Shown here: one piece after another, positions 17,128 through 25,249 of the stretch
How the letters are laid out: the number at the start of each line of letters is the position of its first letter
How positions within the stretch are numbered: the stretch's first letter is position 1
NCBI GenBank assembly: GCA_934317215.1
Contig: CAKREH010000001.1
Coordinates: forward strand, 142,872-206,871
Reading direction: 5' to 3'
Source of the DNA: an uncultured Roseburia sp.
GTDB lineage: Bacteria; Bacillota; Clostridia; Lachnospirales; Lachnospiraceae
DNA length: 64,000 bases
Made by a program: the position numbers and the translations under genes
Notes under the pieces: generated by a model
The model's input: only the letters and a program-made list of their open reading frames with translations
Databases searched by the model: none
What the model was told of the DNA's origin: nothing

Positions 17128-17751
17128 TTATTCGCAAAAACTTTTTTTTAATTTATCCAGCGCCTTTTTTTCAATACGTGAAACGTAAGAACGTGAAATC
17201 CCAACCGCGGAAGCAATTTCCCTCTGCGTCATCGCCTTATTTCCAAATAATCCGTACCGGTGTACAATAATATACAGTTCCCGTTCCTGCAGCACTTTTG
17301 GAACCAGTACAAGAAGCTTTTCAATCTGTCTTGTACGTTCCATCATCTCCACAACATCCGGCTCCTCACTCTCTACAATATCAAGCAGATGGATCTGGTT
17401 TCCCTCTTTATCCATACCGATCGGTTCATATAACGATACTTCACGCGACACTTTCTTTTTTGCACGAAAATACATCAGAAGTTCATTGTCGATACACCTG
17501 GCTGCATAAGTTGCAAGCCTGCTCCCGTAATCTTCCTTGTAGGTTGCGATCGCTTTCATCAGTCCTATCGTTCCAATCGAGATCAGATCCTCCATATCTT
17601 CTTCTGAGTTCTGATATTTTTTCGCCACATGTGCAACCAGCCGCATATTGTGAAGTGTCAGTTCGTTTCTTGCTTCAAGGCTACCTTTTTTTAATTTTTT
17701 CAGGCATTCGTTTTCCTGCTCTGGCGTAAGTGGGGATAAGAATGTTTTCAA
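17128..17751 (-). CDS. sigK: Sporulation mother-cell sigma factor SigK (no pro-sequence, uninterrupted)
   Basis: SigK directs late mother-cell transcription during sporulation. The 207-residue protein has sigma region 2 (LTLHNMRLVAHVAKKYQNSEEDMEDLISIGTIGLMKAI and SRLATYAARCIDNELLMYFRA), the SigK-like VSLYEPIGMDKEGNQIHLLDI, and region 4 (TQREIASAVGISRSYVSRIEKKALDKL). It starts TTG 17751 with AAGGTG upstream. It begins about 20 residues before region 2, so it lacks the membrane-bound pro-sequence of the Bacillus precursor, and no skin-like element splits it. That fits Clostridia, where pro-less SigK is known. Confidence 0.9.
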   Translation of the reverse strand: MKTFLSPLTPEQENECLKKLKKGSLEARNELTLHNMRLVAHVAKKYQNSEEDMEDLISIGTIGLMKAIATYKEDYGSRLATYAARCIDNELLMYFRAKKKVSREVSLYEPIGMDKEGNQIHLLDIVESEEPDVVEMMERTRQIEKLLVLVPKVLQERELYIIVHRYGLFGNKAMTQREIASAVGISRSYVSRIEKKALDKLKKSFCE

Positions 17752-17816
17752 AACGCACCTTAAAAGCTTTATTAATACATTCTATGTTTTGACCAGGGTG
17801 TGCGTGCTTTTCCCCA

Positions 17817-17845
17817 TTTATTTTTCCAAAGTTTTATTATATAAT
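17817..17845 (+). promoter_or_regulatory. Candidate promoter placing the transcript start at the rluA start codon
   Basis: TATAAT at 17840-17845 with TTTATT 17 bases upstream (17817-17822). The expected transcription start, about 7 bases after the -10, is the A of ATG 17852. No purine-rich ribosome-binding site precedes the start, so the mRNA may be leaderless. Confidence 0.45.
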
Positions 17846-17851
17846 GTCCGT

Positions 17852-18745
17852 ATGATTCGACAATTCACATACCGGATAGAACCGGAATACGACTCCTTTA
17901 CCATTCGGGAATACCTTTCATTAAAAGGCTATCCCAATGCAGTATTTGTACAACTGAAAAAGACACCCGAAAGTGTTCTGCTTAATGGCGTATGGGCTTA
18001 TATGCGCACAAAGTTATCCTCCGGAGATGAGCTTTTTATCCGTTTAGAAGAAAACACTTCCTCCGCACACATTTTGCCGGTCACCATGCCGCTTTCGATC
18101 TGTTATGAAGATGAGGATATCCTCGCTGTAAACAAACCGGCACAAATGCCTGTTCATCCATCGCTCAATCATTACGACCATACGCTTGCAAATGCTGTAT
18201 GCGGCTATTACAATGACCAGGGAATCCCATATACTTTCCGCTGCGTCAACCGCCTCGACCGCGACACCACAGGGCTTACCCTGATTGCAAAGCATATATT
18301 AAGTTCTGCTATTTTAAGCACCGCGGCCGCCAGACGCGAAATATCAAGAGAATATATCGCCATTGCATCAGGAAAAACACCTGAATGTGGGACGATCGAT
18401 GCTCCGATCGGACGTGTGGACGGGTCGACGATTGAACGAAAGATCGACTTTGAAAACGGAGAACGCGCCATCACGCATTACAGATGTCTCGCTTATCATG
18501 ACGGATTGTCCCTGTTATCGCTGCATTTAGAGACCGGACGCACCCATCAGATCCGTGTTCACTTAAAATCAATCGGGCATCCGCTGATCGGGGATTTTCT
18601 TTACAATCCGACGGACACAACAATAAAGCGGCAGGCACTTCACTCCTACCGCTTAACGTTTTCGCATCCCATCACAGGAGAACCTTTTGTTCTCACTGCT
18701 CCTCTTCCAGATGATATGCACTGCCTTTTTCCAGATTTTTCCTGA
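17852..18745 (+). CDS. RluA-family 23S rRNA/tRNA pseudouridine synthase
   Basis: Converts uridine to pseudouridine in structured RNA. A short N-terminal S4-like part (about 10-65) precedes the catalytic domain, with VNKPAQMPVHPS, the catalytic motif RCVNRLDRDTTGLTLIAK (Asp of HRLDRDT type, here NRLDRDT, about 133-150), ETGRTHQIRVHL and HPLIGDFLYN. Which position it modifies cannot be read from the sequence. Start ATG 17852 gives the family-typical N-terminus; upstream TTG/GTG codons would lengthen it without a ribosome site. Its last 53 bases overlap, tail to tail, the DUF5662 gene. Confidence 0.9.
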   Translation: MIRQFTYRIEPEYDSFTIREYLSLKGYPNAVFVQLKKTPESVLLNGVWAYMRTKLSSGDELFIRLEENTSSAHILPVTMPLSICYEDEDILAVNKPAQMPVHPSLNHYDHTLANAVCGYYNDQGIPYTFRCVNRLDRDTTGLTLIAKHILSSAILSTAAARREISREYIAIASGKTPECGTIDAPIGRVDGSTIERKIDFENGERAITHYRCLAYHDGLSLLSLHLETGRTHQIRVHLKSIGHPLIGDFLYNPTDTTIKRQALHSYRLTFSHPITGEPFVLTAPLPDDMHCLFPDFS

Positions 18746-19331
18746 GATTTATGAGGTATTCTTTTTCATAGGGAACTTTTTCCTTTAATACCTCATATTT
18801 GAGGAAATGATTCACTTCATCTTCCCCTTTTACTGCCAGCATCACCAGTAATAATTCCAGCATGGCTTTTGTATCTTCATTTAAAACATAATATTTTCTT
18901 CCCTTCAGATAATACTGGAGCGGACTGTCCGGTTTAAACTTATCACGCTGATAATTCTTTGATGCGGAAACGCGGTCCACATACATCTCCGCTACATACT
19001 TAATCGGCATCTTCATGCCACAGATCCCACGATGTGGTTTTTGTCCATCTCTTCCATCACCGACTCCATAATCAATCCAGTACTCCATATGATGTTTATT
19101 TCGTCCTTTATGGTGAAGCCATGCCGCAGAATAACCTTTATCTTCACGTTCTGCATTATTCGGACTCATTGTCCCCTGATAATATTTGCATCCCACCAGA
19201 AATTCTGTCGGTGTATACTTCGACATGTCATGCAGCAATCCCTGCTTATAAAGTCCGATCTTAAAACAGCCTGCCCGGACCAGATTTTTGTGATGCAGGA
19301 TCGTGCATAAATGTTTCCATGCCTTTATCAT
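18693..19331 (-). CDS. DUF5662 family protein
   Basis: A 212-residue soluble protein of the DUF5662 family, which is common in gut Clostridia and has no established function. Visible features are an N-terminal helical part with many His (LCTILHHKNLVRAGCFKIGLYKQ, LLHDMSKYTPTEF) and WLHHKGRNKHHMEYW (about 71-85). The spacing of His and Asp (HD..., HHKGRNKHH) suggests a metal site, as in HD-type proteins, but this is inference. Its 3' end overlaps the rluA gene by 53 bases in the opposite orientation. Confidence 0.8.
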   Translation of the reverse strand: MIKAWKHLCTILHHKNLVRAGCFKIGLYKQGLLHDMSKYTPTEFLVGCKYYQGTMSPNNAEREDKGYSAAWLHHKGRNKHHMEYWIDYGVGDGRDGQKPHRGICGMKMPIKYVAEMYVDRVSASKNYQRDKFKPDSPLQYYLKGRKYYVLNEDTKAMLELLLVMLAVKGEDEVNHFLKYEVLKEKVPYEKEYLINLRKNLEKGSAYHLEEEQ

Positions 19332-19355
19332 GTTCTTTTACCCTCTTTACTACTT

Positions 19356-21230
19356 TTATATTCCAATTACAATATTGATCGACTGACCCTCGATTGCTAA
19401 AAGATGCTGATCCTCGAGGAGTTCTTTTTCAGGCAGGAACGAATTTTCTGCTGCCGTAGTCATCAAAAGGTACCATTTCTTGTTCTGCGGAAGTTTCGGC
19501 AGCGCAAGATGCGACAGACCGCTATGAAAATTATAGCCGATATAAATATAATCATCCGGTGTCTGATTTGTCTTCTTTTCATATTCGCCGCAATACAGAA
19601 TCCCCGCCGCCTGTCTGTCAGCCGGTATCGAAGAGATCCATGCGCTCTCCCCATGATAGGAAAGATCCGGGAAACCTTTCCTGCCGTAATCATTTAATTC
19701 CATCGGATGTTCTGATGCGATGATCGGATGCTCCCTGCGGAAATCTGCCAGATTTTTTATAAATTCAGCCAGCCAGGTTTCCTTCTTTTGTTTCTTCCAG
19801 TTCAGCCAGCCAGTCTTATTGTCCTGACAGTAGGCATTGTTATTACCCTGCTGTGAGTTTAAGAACTCATCGCCCCCTAAAATCAGCGGAACACCCTGTG
19901 CCAGAAACTCCATTGCCAACGCATTTCTAACCTGTTTTTTCCGCAGATTATCAATGTATCTTTTTCTGGTATTTCCTTCCACGCCACAGTTGCTGCTGTA
20001 ATTGAAACTGTTTCCATCACAGTTATCTTCTCCGTTCTTCAGGTTATGCTTTTCACAATAGGAAAACAGATCCCACATTGTAAATCCATTATTATTAGTA
20101 ATGTAATTGACAAACCCTTCCACGCTGTTTTGCTTTCTCTGCTGGCAGAAAAACTCGTTAAGACTACCTTCCATATGGTTCAGCATTTTTCTCGCAGGGT
20201 ACAGGTATTCATCACTGTATACATATAAATGATGATATTTTTTTGCATTTTCCAAAAGGATCGGATCAAAATGTGTATAAAACAGCTTTGTCCTGCTGAG
20301 CAGAAGATCCTGTGCCGCCGCCGTAACAGGCAGGGAATCCCCCTGAAGATGAAATCCATCCACATGATATTCACGAACCCAGAACCGGAGTGCATCTAAA
20401 ATCACGTTCTGGTTCATCCCCGGCGCAAAATAAAATTCCATCACGCATTCCATGCCGTTCTCATGCAGTGTATGTACCAGTTCCCGAAATTCAGACGCTG
20501 CATCTGCACTGCTGCTGTAGGATGCCTTCGGTGCAAAATAATTGCCGGGTACATACCCCCAGTAATTAATCTTTTCCACCGGCTGTATAATTTCCGGTTT
20601 GATCAGATCTTCTCCGTGACTTTCCCACTTAATGTAATCCGGCAGTACCGTTTTCTTTGGGATCACCCGTTCCTCAAACTCGTAGGCAGGCATCAGTTCT
20701 ATGGTCGTAATGCCAAGTTTTTTCAGATATGGGATTTTATCTGTAATCGCCCGGAATGTCCCCCGTTCTATTCTCGGACAGGATGTATCTTCCATGGAAA
20801 ATCCCCGCACATGCAGTTTGTACATAACCATCTGCTGCCGTTTAATCTCCGGCTGTCTGTCGTTTTCCCAGTCAAATGCCTGCGGATATGCACCGCCACA
20901 GATAAAATAGTCATTCTCACTGCGGGTTTTGTCGTTCCATTTTTCCCTGCCGATAATACGGGTTGCATAGGTATCCGTAATGATTTTTCCGTTTATCTCA
21001 TAATTGTATCTTAAATTTTCCCATAACTTACCGGTTACGGCCACAGAACGCACGGATCCACGGCAATATTCCTCCGGTACTGAAATTTTGCAGACAAGTT
21101 CTGCTTTTTTCCCATAAAAAAGAATGCTGCAGTTCTCTTCTTTTTCCCCTTCGAACGTAAAAATCACTGCATCATCCTTTTTCTGTACTCCTAACTTTTC
21201 GTAATTGCCTTCTCTGATCGTGTAATCCAT
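19356..21230 (-). CDS. GlgX/pullulanase-like GH13 protein with degenerate catalytic motifs
   Basis: The fold and several segments match glycogen-debranching GH13 enzymes: MVMYKLHVRGFSMED, IPYLKKLGITTIELMPAYEFEE, NYWGYVPGNYFAPKASYSS, FSYCEKHNLKNGEDNCDGN and LGGDEFLNSQQGNNNAYCQD. Yet all four catalytic regions are altered: the region I DxxxNH is EFYFAPG, the nucleophile motif GFRFDxA is GFHLQGD, the acid/base segment is VYSDEY with no E in EPW context, and the HD of region IV is NN. I therefore expect a non-hydrolytic carbohydrate-binding or regulatory role. ATG 21230 follows AGGTGG by 8 bases; a GTG at 21242 is the alternative. Confidence 0.82.
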   Translation of the reverse strand: MDYTIREGNYEKLGVQKKDDAVIFTFEGEKEENCSILFYGKKAELVCKISVPEEYCRGSVRSVAVTGKLWENLRYNYEINGKIITDTYATRIIGREKWNDKTRSENDYFICGGAYPQAFDWENDRQPEIKRQQMVMYKLHVRGFSMEDTSCPRIERGTFRAITDKIPYLKKLGITTIELMPAYEFEERVIPKKTVLPDYIKWESHGEDLIKPEIIQPVEKINYWGYVPGNYFAPKASYSSSADAASEFRELVHTLHENGMECVMEFYFAPGMNQNVILDALRFWVREYHVDGFHLQGDSLPVTAAAQDLLLSRTKLFYTHFDPILLENAKKYHHLYVYSDEYLYPARKMLNHMEGSLNEFFCQQRKQNSVEGFVNYITNNNGFTMWDLFSYCEKHNLKNGEDNCDGNSFNYSSNCGVEGNTRKRYIDNLRKKQVRNALAMEFLAQGVPLILGGDEFLNSQQGNNNAYCQDNKTGWLNWKKQKKETWLAEFIKNLADFRREHPIIASEHPMELNDYGRKGFPDLSYHGESAWISSIPADRQAAGILYCGEYEKKTNQTPDDYIYIGYNFHSGLSHLALPKLPQNKKWYLLMTTAAENSFLPEKELLEDQHLLAIEGQSINIVIGI

Positions 21231-21284
21231 GCTGCCTGCCACCTTTTCTATCGTACCCCAGTATCTTTTTTCTACAATAAGAAC

Positions 21285-21313
21285 AGTATACCTTTTTTTT
21301 TACATTTTGTATA
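21285..21313 (-). promoter_or_regulatory. Candidate promoter of the GlgX-like gene
   Basis: Minus-strand TATACA (21313-21308), 17 bases, TATACT (21290-21285), about 55 bases before the start. The 165-base gap between this gene and the divergent DUF1292 gene must hold promoters for both. Confidence 0.45.
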
Positions 21314-21395
21314 GAAAAATATGTTCAATTACATCCGATTATGTTATGATGTCATTGTCTTTATTAGGACCACTATAAAAAAGAGAGGTATCGGC

Positions 21396-21707
21396 ATGAG
21401 CGATTTCAACCAGAACAATGACGATGAGGATATCGTTGTAACCCTTGATCTTGACGACGGAAGTCAGGTAGAATGTGAAATTCTTACCATTTTTACAGTT
21501 GGCGAACGTGATTACATCGCACTTCTTCCATTGGATGAAAATGGCGAGGAAAACGAGGAAGGCGAAGTATTTATTTATCGTTATTCTGAAGACAGCGAAG
21601 GCAATCCTTCCCTTGATAACATTGAAGACGATGAAGAATACGAAGCTGTATCCGACCGTTTTGACGAACTTTTAGACGAGGCAGCCTTTGAGGAGATGGA
21701 TGATTAA
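21396..21707 (+). CDS. DUF1292 family protein
   Basis: A small very acidic protein (104 residues) of the DUF1292 family. The pattern VVTLDLDDGSQVECEILTIF..GERDYIALLPLDE is the family core and the C-terminus is rich in Glu/Asp. Function is unknown. I choose ATG 21396 with AGAGAGG 8 bases ahead, since residues upstream of this Met are not conserved. Its stop overlaps the stop of the convergent helicase gene by four bases, so the two transcripts share an end. Confidence 0.85.
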   Translation: MSDFNQNNDDEDIVVTLDLDDGSQVECEILTIFTVGERDYIALLPLDENGEENEEGEVFIYRYSEDSEGNPSLDNIEDDEEYEAVSDRFDELLDEAAFEEMDD

Positions 21708-23542
21708 TTCTTCTTTTCCGGTGGCTGCGCTTCTTTGATGAAGCGGGAAATCTCTGCATCTTTATGATTCAGTTGTCTGACTGAAAAAAGATGCAGATTT
21801 TTTTTTGCTCTTGTCATCCCCACATAAAACATCCTTCTCTCTTCTTCCACTTCCGGTTCCAGCACTGCTTTTTTGTATGGCATGACGCCCTCATTGACGT
21901 CAATGATATAAACATTTTCATATTCCAGACCTTTTGCACTGTGTAATGTTGCTAATGCAACACTGTTCGGGTTCTGATTCTGCACACGGTAAAATTCCTG
22001 CAGCTCTTTCGTATAATTTTCAATGTGGTCAAACCAGGCATCATAAGTTTTATATTCTCTTGCCGCATCCAGAAGCTCGTCTAAAACATCAAACAGATCA
22101 TCCACTTTGATGCGTCTGTAATCCGCATATTCTGTGCAGAACTCATCGTATCCGATCGCTTTTCGGATATAATTGATTGCCGCATACGGACTTAAATGCT
22201 CTAACATACGGATATCGTCCTCTAATTTTTCAATGCGCTTTGCCACCCACGGCTGTTCCTCATAGTACCACTCCCACACATCAAATGCCACGGTATCTTC
22301 GTCTAACGATTCCCGGCTGATATAACGTTTCGGACGGTTCATAATCTGCAGGAAGTCCCTTCGTTCCCTGCTTCCCATCGCAATCCTTATGTACGCAAAA
22401 ATATCTTTTGCGATCCAGTGCCCGTATAAGTTCGGCACGGTATCTCTCGTTCGGAATGGGATATTATACTCCATCAGCTGTTCCATCAGAAGTCGCGGCT
22501 GTGTATTGGTGCGGAAAAGCACTGCAAATTCTTCATATTTTGCGCCTTTCTCCACCGCCTCCTGAATATCCCAGATGATTCTTGCATTTTCTTTGCGCTG
22601 GCTTTCAAACAACTGCCATTCAACCGGGATATCCCCCTGATCCGCCGCCTCTATTTTTTTCTGAAAGCGTTCCTTATTGTGGCCGATGAGATATCCGGCA
22701 CTTGTCACAATGTTTTTTACGGAACGGTAATTCACATCTAAAAGAACCGTCTCCGCCTCCGGATAATCATCTTTAAAATGTAACATGATCTCCGGCTTCG
22801 CGCCCCGGAAACGGTAGATCGACTGGTCATCATCCCCCACGATAAACAGATTTTTCCGCTCACCCGCTAACATTTTTATAATGTCATACTGGATCCGATT
22901 GATGTCCTGAAACTCATCGATCAAAATATAGCGGTATTTATTCTGCCATGCGGCAAGGATATCGGCACGCTGTTCAAAAAGTTCCTTCGTGTATACTAAC
23001 ATGTCATCAAAATCAATCAGTCTGTTTTTGTACAAAAATTCATGATATTGGCGATAAACCTTTCGGAACACGGTCTCCGCACAATTTTTCGAATAATAGT
23101 TGGCGATTTCTATCCCGGAATTTTTGACCAGACTGATCTCCCCTAGCAGAGATGCGATAAACTCCGTCTCATCCTCATAGGTCAGATGTTCTTTCGCTAT
23201 GATCTCACGCATACACTGGTAGCGCTGTTCCTCCCTGGCAATATTGTCTGCGCTGTAATTATATGCATGCTTTAAAATAGCAAAATATACTGCATGAAAC
23301 GTGCCAAATGTCACCGGACATGACCGGTTCATTTTCCGCTGAAATCTTCGCTTCATCTCCGTTGCCGCAGCTTTTGTAAACGTGATGACAAGGATCTGTG
23401 CCGGATCTATCCCACACGCTTCGATCAGATATTTTGTACGTTCTGTGATTACAAGGGTTTTTCCGGAACCCGGTCCGGCAAGAACGAGCATCGGCCCGTT
23501 TTTGTGATGGATTGCCCGTGTCTGTGATGCGTTAAAGCTCAT
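21704..23542 (-). CDS. UvrD/PcrA-type superfamily 1 DNA helicase
   Basis: A 612-residue 3'-5' SF1A helicase. Motif Q/I: FNASQTRAIHH, LVLAGPGSGKTLVITER; motif Ia VITFTKAAATEMKRRF; motif II ILIDEFQDINRIQYDII; motif III GDDDQSIYRFRGA; motif V LATLHSAKGLEYENVYII; motif VI RRMFYVGMTRAKKNLHLFS. It is shorter than PcrA (about 730) and lacks the usual C-terminal extension, so it may be a UvrD-like paralogue rather than the main PcrA. It likely acts in repair or in displacing proteins from DNA. Confidence 0.9.
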   Translation of the reverse strand: MSFNASQTRAIHHKNGPMLVLAGPGSGKTLVITERTKYLIEACGIDPAQILVITFTKAAATEMKRRFQRKMNRSCPVTFGTFHAVYFAILKHAYNYSADNIAREEQRYQCMREIIAKEHLTYEDETEFIASLLGEISLVKNSGIEIANYYSKNCAETVFRKVYRQYHEFLYKNRLIDFDDMLVYTKELFEQRADILAAWQNKYRYILIDEFQDINRIQYDIIKMLAGERKNLFIVGDDDQSIYRFRGAKPEIMLHFKDDYPEAETVLLDVNYRSVKNIVTSAGYLIGHNKERFQKKIEAADQGDIPVEWQLFESQRKENARIIWDIQEAVEKGAKYEEFAVLFRTNTQPRLLMEQLMEYNIPFRTRDTVPNLYGHWIAKDIFAYIRIAMGSRERRDFLQIMNRPKRYISRESLDEDTVAFDVWEWYYEEQPWVAKRIEKLEDDIRMLEHLSPYAAINYIRKAIGYDEFCTEYADYRRIKVDDLFDVLDELLDAAREYKTYDAWFDHIENYTKELQEFYRVQNQNPNSVALATLHSAKGLEYENVYIIDVNEGVMPYKKAVLEPEVEEERRMFYVGMTRAKKNLHLFSVRQLNHKDAEISRFIKEAQPPEKKN

Positions 23543-23570
23543 AGATTACCTCAATTCATAGATTTGAAAC

Positions 23571-23597
23571 GGCAGGGAAATTGAAAATCTCCCTGCC
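23571..23597 (-). terminator. Hairpin at the end of gltX
   Basis: Eight-base perfect stem GGCAGGGA/TCCCTGCC, directly after the gltX stop on the minus strand. The following bases GTTTC are a poor T-tract, so termination may be partial and the helicase gene may be cotranscribed. Confidence 0.55.
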
Positions 23598-23610
23598 TGA
23601 TAAAAAACTC

Positions 23611-25062
23611 TTACTGCTCTAATAATTCAATACCTTTTTTGATGCGGGCAATGGACTCTTCTTTTCCAAGTACCTCCATCAGCTCTGTCGCTCCACCAGG
23701 TGTCATCTGTTTGCCGGAAACAGCCGTACGGATCGGCCACATAACATAACCGTTCTTCACGCCGGTCTCTTCCACATATTTTAACAATGTGGCATATAAT
23801 GCATCATTGCTGTAATCTTCCTGTGCCTCTAACAGAGGAAGTACATCTTTTAATACTTTCAAGGAAGTCTCCGCATTTGTTTTCATCTTCTTATGTGTAT
23901 ACATTGCTACATCATATTCCGGAAGCGCCTCAAAGAAATCAATATGCTCTTTGATATCCGGGAATACTTCGATTCTGGTTTTTACCATTGCTGCAATCTT
24001 CTTTAAATCAAGATCCTTTGTGATCACCTCGCGGATATATGGCTCTGCTTTTTCATAGAAACTGTCAAAATCCATAGCTTTGATGTATTCGCCATTCATC
24101 CATTTTAACTTTGTGTAATCAAAAACTGCCGGTGATTTGCTGATTCTGTGGTAATCAAATTCTTTGATCAGCTCATCTAAGGTAAAAATTTCTCTGTTAT
24201 CTTCCGGACTCCAGCCAAGCAGTGAGATATAGTTTACAACTGCTTCACTTAAAAATCCCTGCTCTAACAGATCTTCAAAAGAAGAATGTCCGCTTCTCTT
24301 AGAAAGTTTCTTGTGGTTTTCATCCGTGATCAGCGGCAGATGGATGTAAACCGGTGATTCCCAGCCAAATGCATCATACAGACGCTGGTATTTCGGCGAA
24401 GAGGAAAGATACTCATTTCCACGTACCACATGTGTGATGTTCATGGTATGATCGTCAACCACGTTTGCAAAATTATAGGTCGGATATCCATCGGATTTGA
24501 TCAGGATCATATCATCAAGTTCTGCATTATCCACCGTGATATCTCCGTATAACTCATCATGGAAGGTCGTTGTTCCCTCGTTCGGGATGTTCTGACGGAT
24601 GACAAACGGTTTGCCAGCAGCAAGATTTGCCTCCACTTCTTCTTTACTTAAATGCAGACAGTGTTTGTCATACATCATGATCTCTTTACCGTCCACTTCT
24701 GTTTTTAAGGACTCTAAACGCTCCTTGTCGCAGAAGCAGTAGTATGCTTCGCCTTTTTCTACTAATTCTTTGGCATATTTCATGTAGATGCCGGTCTTCA
24801 TACGCTCACTCTGCACATAAGGACCATAACCGCCATCCTTATCCGGTCCCTCATCATGAACCAGACCTGTCTCCTCTAATGTATGATATATGATATCAAC
24901 TGCACCTTCCACAAAGCGCTCCTGATCTGTATCTTCGATACGAAGCATAAAATCTCCGCCTGCATGTTTGGCAATTAAAAACTCATATAATGCAGAACGC
25001 AGATTTCCCACATGCATTCTTCCTGTAGGACTTGGTGCAAATCTTGTTCTTACTTTGCTCAT
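23611..25062 (-). CDS. gltX: Glutamyl-tRNA synthetase GltX
   Basis: Charges tRNA-Glu (and possibly tRNA-Gln for later amidation). The class I signature is RFAPSPTGRMHVGNLRSALY (about 6-25) and the KMSKS loop is KKLSKRSGHSS (about 247-257). Length 483 is normal. AGGAGG precedes the ATG by 9 bases. It is a normal housekeeping gene with no sign of damage. Confidence 0.96.
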   Translation of the reverse strand: MSKVRTRFAPSPTGRMHVGNLRSALYEFLIAKHAGGDFMLRIEDTDQERFVEGAVDIIYHTLEETGLVHDEGPDKDGGYGPYVQSERMKTGIYMKYAKELVEKGEAYYCFCDKERLESLKTEVDGKEIMMYDKHCLHLSKEEVEANLAAGKPFVIRQNIPNEGTTTFHDELYGDITVDNAELDDMILIKSDGYPTYNFANVVDDHTMNITHVVRGNEYLSSSPKYQRLYDAFGWESPVYIHLPLITDENHKKLSKRSGHSSFEDLLEQGFLSEAVVNYISLLGWSPEDNREIFTLDELIKEFDYHRISKSPAVFDYTKLKWMNGEYIKAMDFDSFYEKAEPYIREVITKDLDLKKIAAMVKTRIEVFPDIKEHIDFFEALPEYDVAMYTHKKMKTNAETSLKVLKDVLPLLEAQEDYSNDALYATLLKYVEETGVKNGYVMWPIRTAVSGKQMTPGGATELMEVLGKEESIARIKKGIELLEQ

Positions 25063-25168
25063 TGTTTGTTTTCCTCCTGTATTCTCATTTTCCGTTTTAT
25101 AATCCGGAAAAGATTTTCAAACGCCGTACACGTCATTATATAACAATTTTTTCTGCCTGACAAGCTTA

Positions 25169-25207
25169 CAAATTGAAAACAGAGACAGGATTTTTCTCCT
25201 GTCCCTG
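25169..25207 (-). terminator. Rho-independent terminator of the chemoreceptor gene
   Basis: Eleven-base stem CAGAGACAGGA/TCCTGTCCCTG (25180-25190 and 25197-25207, one wobble) followed on the minus strand by TTTTC, about 43 bases after the MCP stop. Confidence 0.8.
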
Positions 25208-25249
25208 CGCTGCACAGCTATTATTTTATTATTAGACACTTTGCCGACA

